Assembly (NCBI GenBank): GCA_029224185.1
Contig: CM055194.1
Location: 22,751,174 to 22,815,173 of the forward strand
Length of the DNA stretch: 64,000 nt
Source: Karalla daura
Lineage: Eukaryota > Chordata > Actinopteri > Chaetodontiformes > Leiognathidae
Direction: 5' to 3'
Shown piece after piece: positions 26,255-39,722 of the stretch. Within the stretch, counting starts at the first letter, position 1; each line of letters opens with the position of its first letter. A model generated the notes under the pieces. That model was not told the origin of the DNA. It saw only the letters and a program-made list of their open reading frames with translations, and ran no database searches. The position numbers and the translations under genes were made by a program.

Positions 26255-27474
26255 CACTTGTGGTTGATCTGACTTCAGTGCGGCGTTTGCATATGTTTAC
26301 GTGTTTATACCATTGTGTCATGAGGGAATATTTTTTTCTCTCTTTGGTTTCGAGCGGCAGACGGGCTTTGTGCTGCCATGTGTGCAGACCAGATGCGGGT
26401 GGAATATTTTAAACAATGGCCTGGTGTAAGTGTGTGCACGCTGCACATCATTTGGCTCAGCAGTGGATTATGTTTGTGGGGGGACTATGTGTGTGTGTTT
26501 GGACATGCGTCTGTCAGTATACATGTATGATTCTCTAAGAGTATCTTACTCTATGCATATGTATGTGTGTGCTATGCAATGCATTCTCACACCTGCGGTC
26601 CTATCTACGAGTCTTCCTTTGACACAGTTATGTTGGCATGTGTTAGACGCACTTACTGTATATACATACACTTTGATGGCATGCAGCAATGTGCCCGGAG
26701 AATGTGCATTAGTGCAGCTGCTGGACGCCACCTGTGGCCAAACCCTCCCTCAGGCCTGTTGTGGCTCCAAATAGTCCCCACGGGCCAACAGGGACTCAGG
26801 CTGTGGATGTCAGAGATGGTCATGGGGGGGGGGGCAGATGCAGCCCTCCCATGCTGGATGAATTGTTTTCTGCTTCCTTTTTGTTCTCTAGCACAACAGA
26901 AATTTACAGCTTACACGATCGTGTTTATTCCGTTCTTCCTACTGTTCCCTCACTTTTTTTTCTCTCTGACCCCGCAGGTTTGTTTCTTCTGTGGCAGCCT
27001 GGCTGACAGATGTCCATCAGCTCCAGTGTTTGCTCCCACCCCTGCACCGCTCCGGGCCCCACAATACTACAAGAAAACCTGGCAATAACTGCTCCATGAA
27101 ACACAGCCCTATAAATGGACACCCAGTACTCTGGCTGTCAAGATGTTTAAAATGTTCAAAAAATACAAGCTTTTTCAGGCACACTTGTTGCTGTGTTTTG
27201 CAGTGATCCATCTATAAGCAGTCAGTTTCATATTCGTTGTCTCTACCTGGCAGTTTTGTGTTCCAGGTAGGCATAGTCTGAACAGAGTCAGAATGAACAG
27301 GAATTAAAATAATGAAACACAACTATCTTCTGGGTTCAATTGTGTGAAGTCAAAAGCCTCACTCTTCTTGTTTTCCATCTTTAACTCAGTTTCTGACCAA
27401 GCGGTAGATAGTTACAGTCTGTAACTTTTGGGCACAATTACAAATAACCTGCAATTATTTAAATGCTAGCGATA

Positions 27475-27592
27475 GAGAGAGAAGAGAAGAGAAGAGAAGA
27501 GAAGAGAAGAGAAGAGAAGAGAAGAGAAGAGAAGAGAAGAGAAGAGAAGAGAAGAGAAGAGAAGAGAAGAGAAGAGAAGAGAAGAGAAGAGG
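27475..27592. repeat. (GAAGA)n pentanucleotide satellite
   Basis: About 22 nearly perfect tandem copies of GAAGA over 110 bp, preceded by GAGAGA. The array is pure enough to be a recent expansion. Confidence 0.97.
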
Positions 27593-29269
27593 AGGAATGG
27601 ATGTAGTGAATTCATTAAGTCCTCCAGCTAAATGCTGCAGTTTTAGAGAAAATTGCCAGTATTTGCCTCCTCATTAGAACAATAGTGTTTGTCTGCCTTA
27701 TCTATGGATTCTTCCACAATAGCTTGTACTGTCTCCATTTGGCAAACAGATAACAAGTAAAGCCAGAACTTTCTTATAAATAAGTGGTAAATACCCCCAA
27801 AATCTGATTAGTCAGGCCACCACAGGCGGCTTTAAAAGATAGAGGAGAAAACAATAAAATAACATCTGTAACTCTGAGAAGTATAATCAATTTAATCAAG
27901 ATAAAAAATGTAATAATCGTCTATGTGTGGGTTTCAAAGCAACTTGTTCATTACTCTGTGGTGTTATGATATCACAAATCGTTTTGTGTTTTTAATTTGT
28001 ACAGAGCTTTGTCATTTTTCTAATGCTGTGTACAGGTTTGAGAATGTATATGTTAGTAATTTGGAAACTTAGTCGTGGGGGTTACTGGTGTCATATCCCA
28101 CAATGCACCACTGAATTCCTTTAACATGTGGTGAGTCAGGAAAGGGGTGGTTGACCTATGCCTTCCCATGAGCCCCTTGGGAAAAGCTTTGCTCAGTTGC
28201 TTGAGAAATCTAGGATCACTGCACAAACTGCTGTGCTAGTTGTGACTGGAATTGTAATCACCTTATTCTTCTTCCCCTCCAAACTGAACTCACACTGTTC
28301 CAACTTATTTTTTTTCTCTTTTTTACCCTTCAACACCATAGACTTTCCTTTTCTGGGCCACTCTTTTTTTTCCTTCTTGTGACTCTTTTGGTCTTTTTTA
28401 GTATTCGGCACAACAGCCGCTCCACACGTGCAATCCATTATGCTAGGTTGTGGAAGGGAAAGTACAGGAAGCTGAAGGTGAAATGTGTTGCTCTACTTAC
28501 CTCTATATTCTGTAAGGAGTACATTACGACTGAGAAACTCTGTTGACTTGTTTGTTTTGTTTCAGCAAAAACAATCATTAATGTTGTATTGTTGTGAGGA
28601 GACTCCACTGACAGTGTCTTAGTTGTGAATAGGAGGGTTTACTGCAAAGAAGATCAGCATCAAGCAAGCAACCCGAAGAGGAACAGCCAAATGTCCTCTG
28701 ACTGGTAGCTCCAAGCTTACACATTATATAGTCTTCAACCTAAGACTAAAATACTCTTCCGTGCTTTAGTTGGTCAAAAGGTCTTTGACCCCCAAGGCCA
28801 CTCGATTACAGCTGGCCATCACATATTTCCTCTGACAGTTCTCCCTAGATGCAACTCCCAATGAAACTCCATCCCATATATGGAGCTGCTGGCCTCACAT
28901 GCACACACACAAACACACATTACTTTAGACACTACATCATATTATTTTTTATAATTTATTGTAACCATACCATACTGTATTGTAAACATATCCATACCAT
29001 ACTGTTAACAATCACACAAATAGTTAAAAGAAACTGTATTATGTAGAACAGCACCTACACCTCAAATTATCCCATTTGTAATCATGAGGTCAGGAACTAA
29101 AATCTCTGTGATTGGGAGAAACTGTCTTTCAGTTCAGATTCTGAAGGGCGCCTTGTTGTTGGACATCTGTGTTGTGCGTGGTTTGGCCACAACAAAAACA
29201 ATGTGGTTCACAAGTTGAGTATTGGGTGCCAGTACAACTTTTCCTAAGATGGATAATTGCTTTGGTTTT

Positions 29270-30300
29270 GTCATAGAATAGAGAGTAAGCCAGGTTCAAA
29301 GGCATTGGTGAAGGAGGCCCTCAGGCTGAAGATGGAACTCATCCGTGCTCGGAGTTTCCTGAGGCTTCATCAAGGCATCATCTGTAAAAAGGATTTCTGT
29401 TTTTGCAGATGATGTGGTTCTACTGGTTTCATCAGACCATGACCTTCAGAGCACAGTGGGGCGGTTTGCAACCGATTGTGACGTGGAGTCTGAGGCGATG
29501 GATCTCTGCCAGACCGCATGGTCCCACTGGGGCCGAGTCAGTTGCATCCACAGGTAAAAAAGTTTGACTATCACAGCATTGTGTTCATGAGGGAAGATAA
29601 AATGAAGCATGAGATGGATGGAGCAGATTGAATTTGGATTAGGGTTATCAGAGCCTAGTACCACAGCGACAGGAGAGGATACACTTAGGAACTGTTAAGA
29701 CAACATTTTCGGGTGAAAGAATAATGTTTGAGGTGCTTCAAAAGGGAACAATATGGACGGGACCCAGATGTGCAAAGATTTAAAAAATACACCCATCTTT
29801 GTCTCCAGGACGATGTGCAAAATGGATAATGCAAAATGGGGAGGAGCACTAAGGTTCCAAAGCACCTGTCATGTGTGAATAATAAAAAGGGAAGTGTCTC
29901 TGCCTATGTTTAGTCGATCACAAAAGACATGTCGCCAACTACTGGCCTGGGGTGTGTACTGCAGTATTGCTGGTGTTTTGTATCCATGGAGATCATATTC
30001 AAGAAGTTTCCATCTGCACGTGGAAATATAAGTGGCAACTGAAAATGAAACATAATACAGTATGATATAACTTAAACCTCTGAAAGAAAGTCAGTGTAAA
30101 GCCTCTCCTCCCGAAAGGAGCTCCATCCGATGGCTTGGGTAAATGACCAGGAGGTTGTCTGGGAACATTAAACTGGTAGCAAACCTGTCTTATCTGGTCT
30201 GGTCACATCTCGGTATCTCCAAGGAGGAAACATTGCTGAAGACCACAACATCTGGGCCACGTTGTTCATCCTGGACAGACAAATGGATGGATGGATACAT
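29270..30300 (+). mobile_element. Degenerate LINE (non-LTR retrotransposon) remnant with reverse-transcriptase scrap
   Basis: From 29402 the frame reads FADDVVLLVSSDHDLQ, matching the catalytic YADD/FADD box region of fish LINE reverse transcriptases. A further conserved SEAM follows near 29490, after which the frame breaks. The 3' end (about 30180-30300) contains 'cttatctggtctggtcacat' and a GGATGGATGGAT tail typical of the same elements. A foreign repeat interrupts it near 29925. The element is dead: short, frameshifted and lacking most of its ORF. Confidence 0.7.
29920..29985 (+). repeat. Dispersed repeat piece nested in the LINE remnant
   Basis: 'gccaactactggcctggggtgtgtactgcag' type sequence (29932-29970) recurs in reverse complement at 32565-32605, sharing about 45 bp with few mismatches. 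Confidence 0.6.
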
Positions 30301-33300
30301 ATATATCATGGCTTGTACTGCTTTGTCCCACAAAACCATGTTAAAAAAGGACACACATCAAATTGTCAGAGTGTATCAATAAGTCCTTTTCGCTACCCAT
30401 CAAACTACGAGCGCTTCAATGGAAACCAGTGAATCCCCAATTAGTGGTACAAGTTTTATCAAAGTGAACTAGTAACAGATTCAAAGGTCTCCCAGATGTC
30501 ACAGAGGCCTTGAGGCAGAAAGACACTAGAAAGGGGCCCTGGGCAGGGTCACGAGAGGCATGTGTCGCGATGGCTTTATTGTGGCTGTGAAACAGAGCTG
30601 TGTTTTTGGTGAGACGAGGAGCAGCTCAGCTCTGGTCCAATGGTGGTGTTGGCGGCAATGTCAGTGGGGAAACCATTGGAGGGGATGCAAGTTGCGAGGA
30701 GTGGAGATGGGAGAATGGAAAGTAGACAGCTGCGCAGGGGTGAATAGGAGGTCCCTTTGTGTCCTGCCAACAAAAATCTGTGACCAATTATCTGTGTCTG
30801 TCTCACAAGGGGGAATTCTTGAACGCTTTGGGTGGGTGCATTGAGAGGATGCATAAGGCGCAGTTGTGGGAGAGAGAAAAAGTGAGAGAGAGCTGGGGTG
30901 TCAGTGGGTGGTTGGGGAAAGAGGTGCAGCATTTGTCTTTTCATTCCCCAAAGATGTTTGCGAGGAAAGATTGTGAGGAATTTAAAGAACTTCTTTTTGT
31001 GCTTTACTATGCCCATGAGCAAAGTCATAATAATGGTAACAAGAAAATGTCATTTTTGTGCAAGCAGCCAGTAAGAATATTAGTTTGTATTTCCTGCATG
31101 TCTATTTTAAGCACACAGGACTGTTTGTCCTGCACTTGCCGAATTTTGCCTGCTTCTGCCACAACTCCACCCCACTGGGAGAGCTTCCTATTTGTGTGGT
31201 TAGATTTCCAGCTACGTGAAAAGTGTGTCCTACAGCGAGAAGGGGAAAGTGGTTCAGAGAAGGGAAGTCGAGCCCATGGATGGCTTGTAAGCCATGTGTT
31301 AGGCATTAAAGGGCTAATTACAGTTTTAAAAGCCCTGTGTTTACCGCTGAGAGAGGCCTTGTTAGGTGTATTTTACTGTCTCCCCTGAAATTATTCATCC
31401 TTGACAAGCTCAATTGACATTATCATAATTGCAAATGTGATTGCAGCTTAATCGCTCCAAACCACTGTTTCACCATTTTAAGTGTGTGCCACGGAAGTTA
31501 ATAACGCTCAACTTTTCTCTGACCATTCATCAGAAAACAGGATGCAGGATACAGAATAGTTGTCTCCTTATACTGCCACGCTTGAAAGGGGAAACTAACA
31601 CAGTAGTTAGAGCAGGTTTCACACATTTGTAGTCGCCATTCATCATTTCTTGTTGACAGGAGGAAAGAGTCATGCAGCAAATAATGCTGGCTCCGTTGTT
31701 GTCTCGAGGTACATCTGAAATACGACATGTTTGTAGGAAGAAAACGAGGGCATGTTGTGAACTCTGCCCTGGCTGGGTGTGTTATTGCATAGGTATAGAA
31801 TAACTCCACCGCTCCTGACCCCACGGCCACCTCTCCCCTCCAATCCCCCATGGTGGCCAGTAGCGATGCCTCCGGCTGATCTTCACCTGTCAAAGCAAAG
31901 CTCTGACTAAAGACTTGCAGCTTGAGGAGAGGAAAGTAAAACAAGAGGGGGTGGAGAACAAACAAGCCAACAAGCGGCGTCGTGGCGACGCAGATGCAAT
32001 TCTTTTTCATGGGTTTGGAAAATACTTTAGAGATTATCTTAACACTAAAAACACTAAGAAAATTCCTGCATTCTGAAGAGAGAGAGAATTTCCCCTCTGT
32101 GAAAGCTGAGAAGTGAAGTCACCTCAGCTCTGATTGATTTGGTGATGTCTGTAGTCTCCGTGGTCGGAACAAGTGCAGTTAATCACTACAGGAAATGCTT
32201 CTTCAGCAGCCAGCTTGAGGAGGAAGAAACATCTGTTTAGTGTCGTCAGACAAACTCAGACTGGTTTCATAGCAAACAAATTTCATGCTGACCCGTGCAA
32301 AAATGGCACATGGGTGTAGAGTTAAGTTAGTCACCATGCTCACGAGAGAAGTCTGCCTGAAATAATAACAAAGATGTTTAGTGGGCACAACACGATCAAT
32401 AGGTATACACGATCAATAACCTGACTGACAGATAAATGTGTTTCTTGCTTGACAACCAAAGCCACCTGATGTTCCTGCAGTTGAATGATTTTGCTGCATT
32501 TACGACATTTTGTTGTGTTTTGTTGTCAGGCGACATTTTCAAATCGTTCTCGGATCAGAAACGCTGCAGTACACACGCCGGGCCAGTAGTTGGCAATGTG
32601 ATTTTGTGATGAACCACTGAACAGGATGAAACTACTCATGCCCCTGATGGAAAAATGTAGTGCCTGAAGTTGTCAAAATGCTGCATTTTATTTTGAGAAG
32701 AATCTTTACACTCATTAACATGTATTTCTTTGTGGTTTTCAGGCACCACAAATACTGTATACAGAGACAAAATACAATTACATCTTCACCCATTTTCACC
32801 AGAAAATGAAAAAAAAAACAGTAAGGTTATGGTTTATGTAAATTAAATCAAATTAGTACTGCTGGATTTGTGACAGCTTGCTTTGTGGAGCCATTTGAAT
32901 GTAGTCCAGATATGATGGCCTCAGCCACTGTCAAAAGCAATCACATTACACCGAAATAAACTTACAAACACACTGAATTCTTGATTAAATGCAGTCCACA
33001 AACAAATGCTGATTAATTTCTTGAAAATCTGATGGATTCAAGCTTTAAACTGTCATGGCTTGTCTGAATTAACCCACAGGGCCTAAACCTGCCTCTTCAA
33101 TGCCTCCAGCCATTTGAAAAGAAGAGAAATGCGACAAGTCCTAATCAATCAATCGGCAGGCGGCAGGAGGTTGGGATTGTTTTGCATTTCTTCAGTTTGT
33201 TTCTTCCTGGGATTTTTCTTCTCTTGACAGGAGGTGCCGCGAGCATACCAACAGTTGAAAGAGGAGCCACATTCTTTGAGCACAGATTCCTCCATCCCTC

Positions 33301-35344
33301 CTTTGTTCAGAGTTTGTGTTTGTTTGAGGGGCTTTCCTCACCTTGAACTCTTTTCCCAGTTAAGTAGACTGAACCGACCACAGACAGGGTGAGGCTCAGA
33401 AGCTGATATGTGGCATGAAAAATCCAACACTTGAGATTTGATTTATGCAATCTGCAGAAAAGTTTGGCATGTATGTAATTACAGATGAGTGGCAGGAGTC
33501 ACTTGTTTCATTTTGCGTACAGAGTGTGGTTAAGCTGTGCTGTCATAATGTCAGGCCAGTATTAGCATGCGGACATTTTTATTGTCTCTTAACAATTACC
33601 CCTGTCATGTGGTTTGTGTCAGAGTGAAAGTACAATGAGAGCTTTCCGTGTTTATTGGAGGAACAATTCTCAGGCAACTTGATTGAAGTTGTCTGACTTA
33701 AAGAGAGAAGCTTCCTTGTAAAAAGCCACTAAGTCTTCAGTTCTGCTTGACTAGTGTCCAAACCCAACCCCCCCCCACCCCAAACTCCTACTCTTGGAAA
33801 GATGGGAGTTGAACATTCCAGCCTGCGAATCCCCCTCTTCGGCAATCTTTTTAGCATTAAAAGACAAATTTGGCCCTGGATCCATTCCCTGGGAGTTCTA
33901 TTTGTCTTGTATCAGGGTTAAGAAAATAACCTCATGTCTTTACCTCAGCGTTGGTCGGGGTCAGCAGAGGGTGGGGGGCTGGGGCGGTAAAGGCTGCGCA
34001 TTCATTCACAGGTCATTGTTACAGTAGGGAGCAGCATGGGGACGCTCACAAAGGAGCTGCAGGGTGAACAGAGGCTCTCCTCCTCCTCTGCGGGTTTGCT
34101 CACAGTGAGAGATCCGCAGAACGGCCTTTTTCTACAATCCGCGGGGGTGATTGTGGAAATTGAGGCTACCTGTTGCATGAAACAGCTCAGGCATTATGCA
34201 TGCTGCCGGCCTGCCACCCTCAGGGGAAGGAGAGTGCAGGCTGCTGATGGAGACTTGGCTGTGGAGCTGAAAAGCACATCTGGTACACGTTGTGGGGACT
34301 TTTTTTCTTAAAAGTGCAGATGGTCTTGAATTGCTTTTTTTCTAAATCTCTCCATTATACAAAAAAGTAATACTAAAAAATAGAACCTGGGGGATTCTGA
34401 CTTTCGCTTTGCGGGAGTGGGAGGGGGTCTTCTCGCTGGGTCAGTCTCTGAACTATTAGAAAATTAATTCAAGTGTAGAGAGATACATCTATAACTCTAA
34501 CAGTGGGCTAGGAACCTGTAGGAAGAACAGAACCACATTCAACTAGTTGTTCTGCAAAGAGGTTATGTAATGAGACCCGAATGGGTGATGCATGCGTGGG
34601 CAGGAGCACCGAGCTGTGGCTTGGCTCCTGTTGACGTTGGCAGTGTTCTTCAGGATCCGTCTACAGGAACGGATCCAAGCCCGTTTCCAGGCCTCTCACC
34701 TCTTCTTCACTCATTCCCATTTTCTTCAGTATATTGTGCTCCTCTCATCCACAGGTCCTACGTGAGAGTCTCTGAATGAACAGCATGTGATGCAGTTACA
34801 AGAGCAGCACAATTTAGCTTTGTGACTCTAGTGACAAGAAGCAGAGCACGTAGGCTCAAACAAGTGGACTTGCTTGCCTCTGCATCAGCCCACACCACAT
34901 GAACCTTTTTTGGCAGCGTCCTCTGTCTGTTGACTCACCAACATGTACCTCGCCAGCTATTCATACCTTCCCCCATCTCTCATTTAATTTCTTTAGCAAA
35001 TCACTCAGCTAACCCGCTAACTAACCTGAGCAAAACAAGAGCTTTGACTCTGCAGCGAATGACTTCACCTCCTGCCGTGAATCTGTTATTCTATATATTT
35101 CCTCTTCTTCTGCACATGCATCATTACTCTGGCGCCAATCCATAGCACAAATTTCATTTTTTTTAATCCCAGATGTATCTAGCTATTTTATGAGCGATCT
35201 GGTCTTTGTTACACAATGAGAAAGTTTAGGAGAAAGGATATTTTTGCCATGTCGGGTACACTTAAGTCAATTGTGGATTCTTCAGAGGAAAGCAATCTGA
35301 TTTGAGAGAAATAGAATTGGAAAGGAGTGACATGGTGACTCGGA
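30301..35344. other. Gene desert, no exon seen
   Basis: The longest open frame in the desert (30759-31388, plus, 209 codons) lies here but shows no domain, no compositional coding signal and no splice partners. A C-rich run lies near 33767-33781. Confidence 0.45.
32520..32830 (-). repeat. Dispersed repeat matching the insert in the LINE remnant
   Basis: Reverse complement of 32545-32610 matches 29920-29975. Surrounding 'cgacattttcaaatcgttct' and 'aaaatgctgcattttatttt' phrases look like the ends of a short fish DNA-transposon derivative, but the class is not certain. Confidence 0.45.
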
Positions 35345-35612
35345 GAATAGCACTGTCACGACTCACAATTTACAACTCCTCCTGCCCCAGTGTACGGTTT
35401 GAATCCCAGCTGAGGATTTTTGTGTGGAGTTTTGATGCTGTTAAGGTCATTTGGAGACTCTAAATTGCCTTTAGGTGTGACTGAGAGAGTTAATGGTGTG
35501 TGTGTGTATGTGTGTCCTGTAGATGGGTGACCTGTCCAGGGTGTATTCCCTGCCATCACCCTATGCAACATAGTGCTATATGAAGCAACTTATGAGTGTG
35601 GATGGATGGATT
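35345..35612 (+). mobile_element. SINE-like teleost repeat
   Basis: Reads from 'gaatagcactgtcacgactc' through 'ggtttgaatcccagc' (a B-box-like phrase), 'gagactctaaattgcc' and 'gtgacctgtccagggtgta' to a GGATGGATGGA tail at about 35600-35612. This is the most complete copy in the window. Confidence 0.65.
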
Positions 35613-38600
35613 GAAGATCATTTAGTTGCTAACAGCAATAAGACAGGTTATAAAGAAGCTGGATTCTGGAAACCACCTTATTTGGAGTTAAAACTGAGTA
35701 TCAGCACCTCTGAAGCATCTATTATACTCTCTCATTGTACGGAAACATTGTACGAGTCACAGCTTAAAGTATGGCAGGTCAAAGTTGAAACAGGAAGTCC
35801 GTCTGTAAACACCGATGAATGTTTACACGTGATAGTTTGGGTAATAATTTTAGCCTTGGCCTTCCCTGTCTCTAAAATATTGTAAATTGTATACCTTCTA
35901 ACCGTAACCTGTGTGTTGTCACACTCTAGTCTTTGTCACCAGCTGCACATGGCAAACCAAGAGCCGAGGGCCTCGTTGCACTGATGTTCAGCGTTATTAT
36001 CATTTCTCAGAAAAATTGTCTCTCAGATTGAACCATTAAAACAAAATATTGTGTTTCATAATCAAACACATTCCCGCTCTACAAAGGCAAAGTGTTTTGG
36101 TTCAAAATGCAGTCGCATAGCTTTTGCCAAAAAAACAAAAACAAGCATCCAGCTCCAAACTGGAGTCTTTGTTTGCGACCCAGCGGCGAGTGTATCTCTG
36201 CACGCGGCTCATGGAAAAACAAAGTGCCGAGCTGTTCCAGAGTGGACAGACTGTCTGCAGACGTTTATTCCAGTGGTGAAGATCATGATGATGATGATGA
36301 TGATAGTAGTCATGCAGACGTGAGGCCTGGACATCCATGCCTCTGGAGAGCGATGGAGGAGCAAAGATGGGCTTTACCGCCCCCCCCCGCTTGCTCCTCC
36401 TGCCCCAGACCGAAGCCTCTGTCTGGAATGCAATCTGCCTGCCATCTGCAGGCCTCCACAGCTCTGTTTGATATTCAAACAAACACCTGTCAAAAGTCCA
36501 TGTCTCATCTCACATAGCTCTTGGAAATTGGCAAAAGTCTCAACTTCTTCCTCACACCAAAAAACAGAGGGGAAGAGGGGGCAAATGTGGGTTTTATTCC
36601 AACCATCTGGGCATGTGTTATATATAGATTTTTATGGAAGGCTCAAAGGACTAGTTCTACTTTCCACTAAAATGTCAAAGAATAATAGGCCAGTCAAGGT
36701 GCTGCATTCACTGAGGTGTTTGCACAATAAATTATTTCAAATTCAATTTGTTTTTTTTTCCTCCCTAACATCAGCTGGCACTGCTGATTGAGCAGTGGGT
36801 GTGCAGTCACGGTGTAATGATGCCAAGAGCTTTGGATGTTCTCAGATGGGGGAATAGTCATGGGGCCTTTGTACAAAATCTATCCATGTCCCCCTTTTCC
36901 TCCTCCCACTCCCCACTGTTTTCCACATCTCCCTCTTTCTGCCTCACTCATATTGAGATGAAGGGTCTGCTGTAGGATGACGGGACGCCGCTTGGCAGCC
37001 GTCCAGGCTCCACATCTGCCTGACTGCTGTTCCTCTTTTTCGCTCCCACCCCAACGACCCCCAACAGTATTGGTTCAGTTGTCAGCCCATTTCAGGGTCT
37101 GTCTCAAGGTCTGCAGATGTGTTTCTCAGAGCAGCAATGATGGACTCTTGCAGAGATCTCTAGTGTGAGTGACTAATGGCGTGGAGACATCTCTGACGGC
37201 ACTGAGGAATGGATTTATCCCATGTCATTTATCACGCTGCCTGTCAGTGCCAATATAAATGCCTGACGGGAAGCACCCACTCACCTTTGAAACAGTTGTC
37301 CCACGAAAGTGAGGACAAAAACCGGCCGTGAGTCACACAATAAAGTATTTAAACAATTCATTGAAATAATCTTGATTTTGCAAGAGAGGCTGGAGGCACT
37401 TGTGGGAGCATGTGGTTCGTGGATGGTGAATAGTGAGAAGAAAACGCCACAAGTTCAAGGTGCGGATAAAGAAGAGTTTGTCTGGTCAACGACATAAACA
37501 CATTTAGACAAGCATACGACCGCTTCAAGGCCACCTGGTTTTCCCATGTCAGTGTCTGCGGCCCTCGCAAGCCCATCTGTGGCAGCTGTATAACTTTAGC
37601 TCTCCTTGTGTTTTCTCTCCGAGGTATTTTATGGCACCCTTCTTCAACTGCAATCACTGAGGTAGAAAAGCTTCTACCTCTTCTCTTCACTGTCGACAGC
37701 TATGAGAGTATAGCCTTGAATTAGTCACTTACACCTTTAAGTTTTGCATAAAAAGCAATGGAATGTGAAACAGCATCAATTTCTCACCCACACTGACTCA
37801 CCAATAAGAGGCTATTCAGCGCTTTCAATTTACCTGTCAGGGGAGAAGGGAAATGTGGTGTTGCATTGAAAGTCAGGCACTTCATGTTCTCGTCACTTGA
37901 TTCCCGAACAATCAAATCCAGAGTTAAAGGAGAAGGATCCTTGTTTCCAGATGCCTGAATGCAGATTGTTGGTTTTTTTCTTTTTCTTTTTTAAGGGGGA
38001 GAGGAATCATAAAGTGTTGCAAGATTGGTCCCGAAGAACAATGACGCGGAAAAGAAGCACAGCCGAGTGCATTTTTGGGACAATAAACCAAGCACTGAGT
38101 TTTATGTAAAGATGTTCTAACTGGTGAGGGGGAGACAGACAGAGAGAGAGAGAGAAAGAGGGGGAGAGAAAGGTAAAAAGGAACAAGGAACTGACAATTA
38201 GGGACAACTAATCACCAAGTGTGTAGCCAAGCGCATCCCCCCACGCTGGTGCCAGCGCTTGCACTGTGCTTGAACCTGTGCTGAATGCCAACGGCAGATA
38301 ATTATAAACCCGCGGGGCAGGCCTCCTCTGTGCAAAGGGAGGGATGGAGCCTCAGCCAAGCCTGAACTCCTGACCTTCTTCACACACCAAGCGTCTGTTG
38401 TGGGCTTCGGGAGGTGCAAGATGGGTCACAGCAAGCCGTGAGGCAACTCAGAGAGAACGAGAGCGAGAGGAGGAGGGGGGAGGGCGGGTAGAGGTGCGGA
38501 GGAGGGCCAAGAGGGGGCAGAAGGAAGGGGGGGATGGGTGAGGGACACACCGGGGAGGGGAGGAGGTCTGAGGGAGGAGGTGCTCACTGGAGGGTCACTT

Positions 38601-39429
38601 TTTTGTTGGCATTCTTTGGCGAGCGCTGCCGACCAATCAGAGGGCAGACGGAACCACTTGACAAATCAGAGTGAAACCCTCGGTGAGAGAAATCCCCTTT
38701 GTTATGCCTGTTTGCTTATCTACTCGCAATTTATCAGCATTCATTAGGTGTGGAAATGTGCTCTGTTCAATTCCTTTGAATACAAAGAGGAGCCTTTGTT
38801 CGAGCTAGATCATCTTTTAAAGTTTATCTTATCATGGGATAGTCGCTCATTATCAACAGTTAATTATCTTAATCCTGGATTCTTTATAGATTTAAGACAC
38901 TGAAGCTGCAGCATGAGATCAAGTCTGCTTATGGAAAGAAGATTATTTCACTTATCAAAAAAAATTAATTAGACTGCATGTTTTTTAGTTAATGCATCAC
39001 ACATGACTTCATTTTTGTTGCTCAGGGAAACATATGCAAAGTAATCACATATGTAGGAACTGCTATGCTTTACATCGTTAACACATGTTGTGAAAAAAAT
39101 GAACTGAGAAAGCACTAATTTAAAAGCAAATCTAAACTTTACTAGAGTTTTACAATTTCATAATACTCTTAAAAATAATACCATTCCAGTTACAGTGCAT
39201 CTGCAAGAAGCTCTGTAATTGTTAAAGTTGTGATGTGGGACATGCATTTATTCCTGTAACCCGAGAAAACACATGTAGCTTTTGTTTGTTTGGTCTTTTT
39301 CATGTATGGTTATTATCTATCATTTCAACCTCTTCCGCAATTCACATTGTGTTTGAACTTATCCTTTGACTATGCTGTGTTCCTTTATTCCTAGTCAGAG
39401 AAATGAGAAAGTTGGCAAGGTCATGACCC

Positions 39430-39454
39430 ACAACAACAACAACAACAACAACAA
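39430..39454. repeat. (CAA)n microsatellite
   Basis: Eight tandem CAA units. Confidence 0.95.
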
Positions 39455-39657
39455 AAAGATAATCCTCCAAACAAAGAAGGAGACAAGAATCTGTACTACA
39501 GTCCCAATTTTCATTTTCCCGTCTTCCCTGTGAAGTCAGAAATGTCGGCGGACCACCTCGGCTCATCTGGTCTCCTGCTCTCATCATGAAGATCTCTCTC
39601 GCTTTGCACTTTGCCAATTTCCCATGATTGAATGTAATTGGGACCAGATAACCCTCT

Positions 39658-39662
<5 letters not shown>

Positions 39663-39722
<60 letters not shown>
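39663..39722. repeat. (TC)n microsatellite
   Basis: About 60 bp of TC dinucleotides with one interruption. Confidence 0.97.

Larger units (their letters stand above)
23227..29269. other. Gene desert, middle part
   Basis: Between the poly-C tract and the LINE remnant I see microsatellites (24036, 26171, 27475) and no supportable gene. One acceptor-like site precedes a 36-codon open stretch at 26979-27086, discussed separately. Confidence 0.45.

Noticed and set aside
27475..27592. CRISPR-like direct repeats
   Set aside because: Simple pentanucleotide array without spacers in a vertebrate genome.
30759..31388. 209-codon plus-strand open frame
   Set aside because: No domain, odd composition, no splice partners and no similarity I recognise; long random frames are expected in 37 kb of non-coding DNA.
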